Shown: piece by piece, positions 1 through 6,473 of the stretch
How the letters are laid out: every line of letters begins with the position of its first letter
Numbering within the stretch: the first letter of the stretch is position 1
NCBI GenBank assembly: GCA_965363355.1
Contig: CBDTTM010000030.1
Coordinates: 1-18,852, forward strand
Direction of reading: 5' to 3'
DNA from: CBDTTM01 sp965363355
GTDB lineage: Bacteria > Bacillota > Negativicutes > Selenomonadales > Selenomonadaceae
DNA length: 18,852 nucleotides
Notes under the pieces: model-generated
What the model was told of the DNA's origin: nothing
What the model saw: only the letters and a program-made list of their open reading frames with translations
Database searches by the model: none
Program-made: the position numbers and the translations under genes

Positions 1-827
1 TCTTCCAGGCAGCGCATGATTTTGCGGATTTCGGCAAAATCAAAATATTTTGGAGCATATTCTTCGAACTTCGTGTTGGCATAGTCAACGATTCCAAGCG
101 AGGCCAGGTTGACCATGGCTTGGAAAATCGTGCGTCGAAGGCGCTGTTCAAGTGCCTTATATTCTTTTTGGATATCGTGAAGATCATCTGTATGGAATTT
201 CGATGCGGCGAGATTTGTAAAGATGTCTTTTAAAGAAGGAAAATCATGTGTGCTTTCCTTCGAATGGAGAAATTGCAAAATATCCAAAAGGTCCTGTGCA
301 CCTTTTTCACCGCTGATACCAAGCTCACCGAGAATGATTTCACCGTGACGGATTACAGTTGGTGATTGTTTGGGCTGGGGTGCAGCGGGGAGTGGATTTT
401 CCTGATCTGGCCGCAGAGCTACGTGTAAGTTGGATTCTATATTGTGAACCAGTGTCTTAAGACGAATGTGTTCACTGACTGAGCGAATCACGCTGACTAC
501 CTCGTTGCGGTTGATGGGTTTTGTGATATAGTAATCGACGCCGAGGCTATAGGCATTGCCGACCAATTCTTTATCTTCTACTTGTGATAGCATGATGATT
601 TTTCCATTGAATTGGTCTTTGATATTTTTGACCGTTTGAATGCCGTCTCGCAGGGGCATGAGCATATCGATGATCAAGATATCAATATTCTTCATTGTCA
701 GAAGCTGATTGTCAACATCAAGACCGTTTTCAGCCTCAGCAATGACTTTGCCAAGATCATAGTCCTCGATAATTTCAGATAACATGGAGCGAATGGCTTC
801 ATCATCATCTACAAGCATAAAACGCAT
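1..827 (-). CDS. GlnL/YcbB-type response regulator (3' end cut by window start)
   Basis: Partial CDS of about 275 codons with no stop before the window edge. My translation begins MRFMLVDDDEA and gives a complete receiver domain (about residues 1-120): acidic pocket D7-D9, phosphoacceptor D54 in IIDMLMP, S81 in place of the usual Thr/Ser switch, and invariant K103 in ITKP. The rest (about 140-275), with helical segments such as LGELGISGEKGAQDLLDIL, resembles the YcbB/GlnL effector region of Bacillus subtilis rather than an OmpR or NarL winged helix. The start ATG follows an AAAGGA site that overlaps the stop of the upstream kinase gene, 7 bases away, so the two are translationally close and surely co-transcribed. 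It is expected to bind DNA after phosphorylation by the adjacent kinase. Likely targets are the divergent transporter and the asparaginase (inference). The receiver call is secure; the GlnL subfamily call is from remembered family features. Confidence 0.85.
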   Translation of the reverse strand, partial: MRFMLVDDDEAIRSMLSEIIEDYDLGKVIAEAENGLDVDNQLLTMKNIDILIIDMLMPLRDGIQTVKNIKDQFNGKIIMLSQVEDKELVGNAYSLGVDYYITKPINRNEVVSVIRSVSEHIRLKTLVHNIESNLHVALRPDQENPLPAAPQPKQSPTVIRHGEIILGELGISGEKGAQDLLDILQFLHSKESTHDFPSLKDIFTNLAASKFHTDDLHDIQKEYKALEQRLRRTIFQAMVNLASLGIVDYANTKFEEYAPKYFDFAEIRKIMRCLE

Positions 828-834
828 AAAAAAA

Positions 835-2127
835 TCATCCTTTCAAATTGGCTAACGGAATAGATAGGGTAAAAATAATTTTGCTGCTTTCGTCGCTTAC
901 AACCTGTATGGTTCCGCCAAGGCTTTCTGCCAGGTATTTTACATAGGTCAAGCCGACGCCGTTGGATGGTTTGCCATCCGCAGCGAATTTTGTCGTGTAT
1001 CCGGGTTTAAAAAAAAGCGGGATCTTGTTCATTGGAATGGCTTTGCCGGTATTCCAAATCTCGATTTGTAAATGATCATTGACTTTGGTAAAGGCCAAAT
1101 GAATGACGCCGACATCATCGCTGGCTTCTACAGCATTGGCAGCGAGGTTGTTGACCAAAGAAAGTACACGGTAAGCGTGCAGTGGGGGAAGGGTTGCATC
1201 GTTGAGCAGATAGAAACGTATGAGCTTGCCTAAAGAACGGGCATATTTTTGATTGGAGTCGACGATGAATTGGCTAAGCTCTGCCGGTGCCATATAGTCG
1301 TTGATCTTCCGTTCGGCTGTCAACTGTTGCAGGCCGGCGTGAATCCGTTGGTTGTCCTTTTTGATTTCATGTACCTGTCCGGCTAGGCGAAGCATATCAG
1401 AAGCTAATGTTTGCCGGTCTATGACGGCATTTTCATCTTGCAGCGTTTCATAGATCTTATAGCAGTCGCGAGTGACTGCTTCGGCATTTTTTTGTGAATT
1501 GCTCAGCTGGATGATTTCCTTATAAAGACCGGCAATGAGAAGCATCAAATGCTGCTTTTCTTCTTGTTCCTGCCGCGTCCTTGTTTCGGCCTGATAAATC
1601 TGAGCGATGAAGAAAAAGCTCAGGATGAACAGGCAGCGAAGAACGGCAATCAAGCTTATCTTGAAGAGAATGTCAAAGCTGAGGTCAATGGCACCAGAAC
1701 TGGTCAAGGCAGTTATAGTGAGTTCAGCAAGGCTGGCAAGGATTTCAGCTAGAATCGACCAACCGGCAATCTGCAAGGCTTTACTGTAGAGGGCTGTATC
1801 AAATTTTGGTAGGTGGAAGCAGGCCGCATAGGTAAAGTAGTAGAAAAATGTTGGACCATGCAGCCAAAGGCTTTTGGTAAACGTGATGTCACCGGACCAA
1901 AGATCGAGAAATACGCGAAATAAGGTTACGGATATACCAACACAAAAGCCGGATAAGACAAAGGGGGTATTGCGAAGCCAAAGCAAAAAAAGCAGAAAAA
2001 CCGGTGAACCGAAGCTTACGCGAAAGGTGGCAAGTTCATTGGTAAAGGGGTGGAACTTGGGCTCTCCAGCTAGTGGTACCAAGATGAGCATTAAGAGGAA
2101 GAAGAGAAAATTGCGATGATTTTTCAT
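835..2127 (-). CDS. GlnK/YcbA-type membrane sensor histidine kinase
   Basis: 430-aa sensor kinase. The N-terminal ~175 residues hold about five or six hydrophobic segments (roughly 6-20, 42-72, 92-105, 117-140, 152-176) with little periplasmic sequence, so the signal is probably sensed in or near the membrane. A coiled-coil linker (about 180-245) follows. The H-box is HEIKKD with H253, typical of GHKL kinases of the YcbA/GlnK and citrate/malate-sensor type. The ATPase domain has an N-box (NNLAANAVEA, 326-335), a D/F region (FFKPGYTT) and a G-box (GVGLTYV, 390-396), so it looks catalytically intact. It heads a two-gene operon with the response regulator. It is transcribed away from the transporter, with a 250-bp shared control region. 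In B. subtilis the GlnK-GlnL pair responds to glutamine; the ligand here is unknown, and asparagine, glutamine or a dicarboxylate are candidates by context. Confidence 0.88.
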   Translation of the reverse strand: MKNHRNFLFFLLMLILVPLAGEPKFHPFTNELATFRVSFGSPVFLLFLLWLRNTPFVLSGFCVGISVTLFRVFLDLWSGDITFTKSLWLHGPTFFYYFTYAACFHLPKFDTALYSKALQIAGWSILAEILASLAELTITALTSSGAIDLSFDILFKISLIAVLRCLFILSFFFIAQIYQAETRTRQEQEEKQHLMLLIAGLYKEIIQLSNSQKNAEAVTRDCYKIYETLQDENAVIDRQTLASDMLRLAGQVHEIKKDNQRIHAGLQQLTAERKINDYMAPAELSQFIVDSNQKYARSLGKLIRFYLLNDATLPPLHAYRVLSLVNNLAANAVEASDDVGVIHLAFTKVNDHLQIEIWNTGKAIPMNKIPLFFKPGYTTKFAADGKPSNGVGLTYVKYLAESLGGTIQVVSDESSKIIFTLSIPLANLKG

Positions 2128-2142
2128 GATGAACCTCGATTG

Positions 2143-2156
2143 AATACAAAATACAA
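2143..2156. repeat. Tandem heptamer AATACAA x2, possible operator
   Basis: Two exact head-to-tail copies of AATACAA (TTGTATT on the minus strand) lie just downstream of the predicted kinase-operon start site. That is a position suited to autoregulation. The same half-site, ATACAA, recurs as an inverted pair upstream of the asparaginase gene. The role as operator is inference. Confidence 0.4.
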
Positions 2157-2166
2157 TATATTTTTC

Positions 2167-2175
2167 ATTATAGCA
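2167..2175 (-). promoter_or_regulatory. Extended -10 promoter of the two-component operon
   Basis: On the minus strand the sequence reads TGCTATAAT, a perfect TATAAT with the TG extension, about 40 bases upstream of the kinase start. There is no recognisable -35 box. Transcription would begin near 2160. Confidence 0.55.
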
Positions 2176-2264
2176 TGAAAATCTCTTCTTATACTAGAGA
2201 ATCCGAGCTAAACCCATGAAAATATATCGAAATAATATATTGTAAAATAAAAAAGATAAATAGT

Positions 2265-2303
2265 CAGAAAATTTTATCTAGATTTCTGTCGGATTTTATA
2301 GAT
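2265..2303. promoter_or_regulatory. Direct-repeat candidate activator site upstream of the transporter
   Basis: ATTTTATCTAGAT (2271-2283) and ATTTTATAGAT (2293-2303) form a direct repeat with starts 22 bp apart, which is two helical turns. The first copy sits inside the dyad CAGAAA-N12-TTTCTG (2265-2288). A possible -10, TATATT, follows at 2311-2316 with no good -35, as expected for an activator-dependent promoter. GlnL of B. subtilis is known to bind direct repeats, which makes this the best candidate site for the neighbouring regulator. Confidence 0.35.
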
Positions 2304-2377
2304 GACCCCTTATATTAATAACATGAATCATATCATTAATTGCAATCGTTGCGAATTTGTAAGGAGGAAAAGTTCAA

Positions 2378-3778
2378 ATGAATGAAAAAGTGAAGGGACT
2401 CATATGTGTTCTCATCGGTGTGGTCATCTGGTTTTTACCGATGCCAGAAGGGGTAAAGCCAGAGGCTTGGCATTTACTAGCGGTGTTTGTGGCCACGATA
2501 GCCGGTTTTATTTTACAACCATTATCAATCGGGGCGGTTTCACTGATTGCCTGTACGGCACTTGTTATCTTCAATGTGTTAAAGCCAGGTGATGCTTTAG
2601 CGGGCTTCAGCAATACGACAATCTGGCTCATTGTGTCGGCATTTATGTTTGCCGAAGGCTTTATTAAGACAGGACTTGGCAAAAGAATAGCATATGCGCT
2701 ATTGACTCGTTTTGGTGGCAGTACCTTAAATGTTGCCTATGTTCTTTCCGCGGCGGATTTGATCGTGGCTCCGTTTACTCCATCAAATACAGCGCGTGGT
2801 GGCGGTATCATCTATCCAATCACACGCAGTATCTGTGCAGCACTTGGTTGTGAAACAGATGGCAAGAATAAACGTACGGGTGCATTTTTGGTTTACAGTG
2901 CATATTGTGCAGTTATTACCAGTGCATGTATTTTCTTGACGGGTGCGTCAAACAACGTTTTGGTCGTTACTTTATCGAAAGATATGTTTGGTACAGAAGT
3001 AAGCTGGATGTCGTGGTTCATCGCTTGTGCGGTTCCAGGATTGCTGCTTTCGATCTTTACCCCTTGGCTTCTTTATAAGATGATCAATCCTGAACTAAAG
3101 ACTACACCGGAAACCAAAATTTTGGCGCAGCGTGAGCTGGCTGAAATGGGTCCGATGAGTTCAAAAGAAAAAATCCTTTGTGTTATTTTCTTAGGCGCTT
3201 TGATTCTTTGGGCAACGGCATCTATGCATGGAATCGATTCGGCTTTTGTCGCTTTGCTCGGGTTAAGTGCAATGCTTGCGACTAAGATCCTTGACTGGGA
3301 TGATGTTCTCAACCAGCGGGGCGCTTGGGATGTTCTGGTTTGGATGGGCGTACTTGTAAACATGGCAGCGTACCTTTCTAAATTTGGTCTGATGACTTGG
3401 TTTGCTGGAGCTGTAGGGGCGCAGATGGCAGGTACATCATGGCTCTTCATGCTCATTATCTTGTCGGTTGTTTATACGTATATCCACTACGGTTTGGCCA
3501 GCAACAGTGCGCACATCATGGCGTTGTTCGGTGCATTTGCTTCTATTCTTGTCGCTGCTGGAGCTCCTGTTCTTGGCGTTTTGATCTTGTTTGGTGCCTT
3601 GGCTAACAGCAGTTCGTTGCTTACGCATTATGGCTGCGGTGTGACACCGATATTCTTTGGTGCCAATTACATGGATCAAGGAGAATGGTGGCGTATAGGT
3701 TTTGCTATTACGACACTTCACCTAGTCGTATGGATGGTTATAGGCCTTCCTTGGATGAAATTATTAGGATTATTTTAA
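2378..3778 (+). CDS. DASS/CitT-family di- or tricarboxylate transporter
   Basis: 466-aa polytopic membrane protein of the divalent anion:Na+ symporter (SLC13/CitT) family, in the cytoplasmic membrane. The first signature loop is SNT (136-138, in APFTPSNTARGGG). The second is SNS (375-377, in GLASNSAHIM). The C-terminal HYGCGVTPIFFGANYM segment is typical of the CitT/TtdT/YflS branch, whose members carry citrate, tartrate, malate, 2-oxoglutarate or succinate, often by exchange. Twelve or so hydrophobic stretches fill the chain and the length fits the family. The start is supported by a strong AAGGAGG site ending 11 bases upstream. It lies divergent from the two-component operon and is followed by a terminator and the asparaginase gene, suggesting handling of C4-dicarboxylates or aspartate. 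The exact substrate and the choice between symport and antiport cannot be read from the sequence. Confidence 0.88.
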   Translation: MNEKVKGLICVLIGVVIWFLPMPEGVKPEAWHLLAVFVATIAGFILQPLSIGAVSLIACTALVIFNVLKPGDALAGFSNTTIWLIVSAFMFAEGFIKTGLGKRIAYALLTRFGGSTLNVAYVLSAADLIVAPFTPSNTARGGGIIYPITRSICAALGCETDGKNKRTGAFLVYSAYCAVITSACIFLTGASNNVLVVTLSKDMFGTEVSWMSWFIACAVPGLLLSIFTPWLLYKMINPELKTTPETKILAQRELAEMGPMSSKEKILCVIFLGALILWATASMHGIDSAFVALLGLSAMLATKILDWDDVLNQRGAWDVLVWMGVLVNMAAYLSKFGLMTWFAGAVGAQMAGTSWLFMLIILSVVYTYIHYGLASNSAHIMALFGAFASILVAAGAPVLGVLILFGALANSSSLLTHYGCGVTPIFFGANYMDQGEWWRIGFAITTLHLVVWMVIGLPWMKLLGLF

Positions 3779-3787
3779 ATAGAAAAC

Positions 3788-3823
3788 TAAGTTTAAGCCC
3801 GGAACTTTCCGGGCTTAAACTTA
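3788..3823 (+). terminator. Hairpin terminator after the transporter gene
   Basis: A 15-bp perfect stem (AAGTTTAAGCCCGG with its complement) closes a six-base AACTTT loop. The downstream side is A/T-rich but has no long T run, so it may be leaky. Confidence 0.7.
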
Positions 3824-3840
3824 AAACTTAATTTAGCGAA

Positions 3841-3879
3841 TTATAAGAATATACAAATATATCTTGTATGTTCTATAAT
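3841..3879 (+). promoter_or_regulatory. Asparaginase promoter inside a large dyad
   Basis: A perfect -10 box TATAAT sits at 3874-3879, with only a weak -35 (TATACA at 3850-3855, spacing 18). The region is a long dyad: ATACAA (3851-3856) and TTGTAT (3864-3869) are perfect arms with a 7-bp spacer, flanked by near-matching outer arms TTATAAGAAT and GTTCTATAA. A regulator bound here would cover the promoter. The operator role is inference. Confidence 0.5.
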
Positions 3880-3919
3880 TAATATGTATTGTTGCATAAA
3901 AAGAAAAGGAAGTGTTCAA

Positions 3920-4993
3920 GTGAAAAATCGTATGTTTGTTTTATTGATGACCTCATTACTTATGGTCTTGGGTTTGCAGACCGTTTCAGCTGGTGCGGCA
4001 AAGTCATTACCGAACGTAAAAATCTTGGCAACCGGCGGAACCATTGCCGGGAGTGCTGCTTCGGATACGGCGACGACTGGTTATAAAGCCGGAGCTTTAG
4101 GCATTGATAAGTTAATCAATGCTGTACCGGAAGTTAAAAATTACGCCAATGTCAGCGGTGAACAAATTTGCAGCATTGACAGTAAGGATATGACCAGTGA
4201 AATCTGGCTTAAATTGTCAAAACGTGTAAATGAACTGTTAGCAGATGATAATGTAGATGCAGTTGTAATAACGCATGGAACGGATACGCTCGAAGAAACG
4301 GCATATTTCCTTGACCTTACGGTGAAGAGCAATAAACCTGTCGTAATCGTTGGTGCTATGCGCCCGGCAACTGCTATCAGTGCAGATGGGCCTATGAATC
4401 TTTTGAATGCTGTACGCGTTGCCGTAGATAAAGAGGCTGTTGGCAAAGGCGTATTGGTAGCGATGAACGATGAAATCGATGCAGCTCGTGATGTGACGAA
4501 AACCAATACGGTCAATGTGGGAACATTCAAATCTCCAGATCTAGGGTGTCTAGGTTATATCAATGATGGCGTTCCTGTATTTTATCGCGAATCCACTCGC
4601 CGTCATACGGCAGCAACGGAATTCAATGCTGCGGAACTGAAAGAACTGCCTTATGTAAAAATTATTTATGGTCATGCAGATGACGATGGTGTATTTGTCG
4701 ATGCAGCTGTTGCAGCTGGTGCAAAAGGCATTATTTATGCAGGTACAGGCAATGGCAGCATCCACAAAAATGCAGAAGCTGCTTTGGCTAAAGCAAGCGA
4801 AAAAGGCGTGATCGTTGTACGCAGTACCCGCGTACAAACTGGTACAGTTGTCCCGGCAGAACAGTCGTATATCGATGAAGGCTTTTTAAATGGGGATTCA
4901 CTCAATCCACAAAAAGCAAGAATCTTGTTAGCCTTGGCTTTGACGAAAACCAATGATCCGGTGAAAATTCAAAAAATGTTTAACGAATATTAA
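3920..4993 (+). CDS. ansB: Type II (exported) L-asparaginase
   Basis: Hydrolyses L-asparagine to L-aspartate and ammonia, probably in the periplasm. I chose the GTG at 3920. It has an AAAGGA site nine bases upstream, and the protein then begins with a signal peptide: KNR, a hydrophobic core, and a VSA|G cleavage site near residue 24. An in-frame ATG at 3884 would start almost at the predicted transcription start. The mature enzyme has the first catalytic Thr in ATGGTIAG (T41), the Thr-Asp pair in HGTDTLEET (T121, D122), GAMRPATAISADGP, and the active-site Lys (K171). At 357 aa it matches the AnsB family and looks intact. It has its own promoter and a terminator shared with mutY, and sits next to a dicarboxylate transporter. 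Glutaminase side activity is possible in this family. Confidence 0.92.
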   Translation: MKNRMFVLLMTSLLMVLGLQTVSAGAAKSLPNVKILATGGTIAGSAASDTATTGYKAGALGIDKLINAVPEVKNYANVSGEQICSIDSKDMTSEIWLKLSKRVNELLADDNVDAVVITHGTDTLEETAYFLDLTVKSNKPVVIVGAMRPATAISADGPMNLLNAVRVAVDKEAVGKGVLVAMNDEIDAARDVTKTNTVNVGTFKSPDLGCLGYINDGVPVFYRESTRRHTAATEFNAAELKELPYVKIIYGHADDDGVFVDAAVAAGAKGIIYAGTGNGSIHKNAEAALAKASEKGVIVVRSTRVQTGTVVPAEQSYIDEGFLNGDSLNPQKARILLALALTKTNDPVKIQKMFNEY

Positions 4994-4995
4994 GC

Positions 4996-5033
4996 AAAAA
5001 AGAGGGGCTGATGAAAAATCAGCTCCTCTTTTT
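4996..5033. terminator. Bidirectional terminator between asparaginase and mutY
   Basis: A 16-bp stem (one G-T pair), AAAAAGAGGGGCTGAT against ATCAGCTCCTCTTTTT, with a short GAAAA-type loop. It has A and T runs on the two sides, so it can serve both converging genes. Confidence 0.85.
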
Positions 5034-5060
5034 GCCTAATTGATGGGGGAATGGTCATTG

Positions 5061-6164
5061 TTAGCTTTGCCGAAAGATATCGATATAGCTTTTGAAGGCA
5101 GTCGGGACAGCATAGGCTTTGCTGAGTTCTTCTTTTAAAACCCAATGCAAGGCTTCATTTCCACTTTTACCGTAGCTGGTGGCAGTTTCCTTCACTTGGG
5201 GAAAACGTATTCTAGCATGATAGCCGATCATTTGCCATTCGATATGGGAAAATATATGCTTGGCTTCTGGCAGCGCAGTCAGTGAAAGTAGTTCTAGCTG
5301 TTGTGTTTGCAGATATGCCTTGATTTCATTTTGCGTCAAATGCCCCGGAAGATTTGGCAGTTCCCAAAGACCGGCGAGCAACCCTTTTGCAGGGCGTCGC
5401 TGCAGGGCGGCTTGATCATCAAAAGTCAGAAGAAGAACCGTGTGCTTTTCGATGCGGCGGGATTTCTTTGGTGCTTTATAAGGCAATTCCTGTGTCAGAC
5501 CTTCATCATAGGCAAGGCAAAGCTTTTGCAGCGGGCAAAGTGAGCATTTCGCGGCTCCTTTTGGCAGGCAGACCATGGCACCAAGGTCCATCAGGGCTTG
5601 GTTGAAATCACCAGCTTTATCCGGAAGTATTGGTCGCAGCAATACTTCGACCGCTCGTTTTACTTTTTCTTGGAGAATATTTTCGCGGCTGGCAATAAGA
5701 CGCATGATGATGCGAAGGACGTTACCATCGACGGCAGGTTCTTTTTTACCATAGGCGATAGAAGCTATGGCTCCGGCAGTGTAACGTCCGATGCCAGGAA
5801 GTTTGAGAAGTTCTTCAAAAGAATCGGGCAGTTGACCATTGTATTCAGTGCAGACTTTTTGAGCGGCTTTTTGGAGGTTTCTGGCTCTGCTGTAATAGCC
5901 AAGTCCTTCCCAAAGTTTCAATAAATCGTCGGTCGGAACTTCGGCTAGAGCTTTTATGCTGGGAAGTGCCTGCGTGAAACGTTCGAAGTAAGGCTTTACG
6001 GCTTCGACGCGGGTTTGCTGAAGCATGATTTCAGAAATCCATACATGGTAAGGGGAGGGGTTCTCTCGCCAAGGAAGTTCGCGGCGCTCACTGTAATACC
6101 AGGCTAGAAGCGGTTCGACTATTTCTTGGATTTGTTCAGTTTTCGATAATATCAATTCGTTCAT
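5061..6164 (-). CDS. mutY: A/G-specific adenine DNA glycosylase MutY
   Basis: Removes adenine mispaired with 8-oxoguanine in base excision repair. The 367-aa protein has the HhH-GPD core: catalytic Glu E45 in SEIMLQQT, the helix-hairpin-helix LPGIGRYTAGA (about 122-132), and catalytic Asp D146 in VDGN. The iron-sulfur loop cysteines are C199, C207, C210 and C216. The spacing C-X7-C-X2-C-X5-C has one residue more than the usual first X6. The C-terminal NUDIX-like domain (about 240-360) carries LLAGLWELP and the FSH motif (305-307) that recognises 8-oxoG. An AAAGGA site precedes the ATG. It is a lone gene, converging on the asparaginase gene and divergent from the GH1 gene. Confidence 0.95.
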   Translation of the reverse strand: MNELILSKTEQIQEIVEPLLAWYYSERRELPWRENPSPYHVWISEIMLQQTRVEAVKPYFERFTQALPSIKALAEVPTDDLLKLWEGLGYYSRARNLQKAAQKVCTEYNGQLPDSFEELLKLPGIGRYTAGAIASIAYGKKEPAVDGNVLRIIMRLIASRENILQEKVKRAVEVLLRPILPDKAGDFNQALMDLGAMVCLPKGAAKCSLCPLQKLCLAYDEGLTQELPYKAPKKSRRIEKHTVLLLTFDDQAALQRRPAKGLLAGLWELPNLPGHLTQNEIKAYLQTQQLELLSLTALPEAKHIFSHIEWQMIGYHARIRFPQVKETATSYGKSGNEALHWVLKEELSKAYAVPTAFKSYIDIFRQS

Positions 6165-6279
6165 AAGGATCCTTTCGAAAAATAGCGGTTATTTTAGCTC
6201 GGTCGCAAACAAATAGCTTATGATGTCATCAAGCTTATAATTAGTTGCTCGGAGCGAATGCTTTCTTTATGTGGATTCT

Positions 6280-6288
6280 ATTATAGCA
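6280..6288 (-). promoter_or_regulatory. Extended -10 promoter of mutY
   Basis: The minus strand reads TGCTATAAT, identical to the predicted promoter of the two-component operon. There is no clear -35. The 5' leader to mutY would be about 110 bases and contains an imperfect dyad around 6212-6236 (core TGATG-T-CATCA). Confidence 0.5.
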
Positions 6289-6295
6289 TAGATGC

Positions 6296-6341
6296 TTTAT
6301 CATAAATAAAAGATTTGTATCTGGTATGTTTTTATCATAAA
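6296..6341. repeat. Two copies of the dyad TTTATCATAAA
   Basis: The exact 11-mer TTTATCATAAA occurs at 6296-6306 and 6331-6341, starts 35 bp apart. Each is itself a palindrome (TTTAT-C-ATAAA). They lie between the divergent mutY and GH1 genes and could be operators for a GH1 regulator. The region is A/T-rich, so chance is not excluded. Confidence 0.4.
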
Positions 6342-6366
6342 AAAAGCGGATTTTAGGGAAAAAAGT

Positions 6367-6425
6367 GGTCGTTTGTAACAACCGTTGAAATTTTGTAGAG
6401 ATGCCTCAAGGTGCTTTGCTATACT
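6367..6425 (+). promoter_or_regulatory. GH1 promoter with upstream dyad
   Basis: This covers the rest of the 309-base gap 6165-6473. An extended -10 TGCTATACT is at 6417-6425 without a good -35. Upstream, GGTCGTT-TGT-AACAACC (6367-6383) is a dyad with a single mismatch, centred about 56 bp upstream of the likely start near 6432. The promoter and operator calls are from pattern only. Confidence 0.4.
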
Positions 6426-6473
6426 CAAAAATGCAGGGACATGGTAAAGAAAACATTGGAGGCGAAATTTTTT

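Noticed and set aside
1549..2119. Several plus-strand open frames opposite the kinase gene
   Set aside because: Low-complexity, Lys/Arg- or Ser-rich translations with no family resemblance, fully antisense to a conserved kinase.
3884..3919. Upstream ATG start for the asparaginase
   Set aside because: It falls at the predicted transcription start with no ribosome site. The GTG at 3920 has a good site and exposes a proper signal peptide.
6212..6236. Imperfect dyad with core TGATG-T-CATCA in the mutY leader
   Set aside because: The arms need a one-base bulge to pair and no family motif is matched; noted but not promoted to an operator.
6411..6473. N-terminal extension of the GH1 enzyme
   Set aside because: It would start upstream of the predicted -10 box and add 21 residues not typical of the family. 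The ATG at 6474 has GGAGG.
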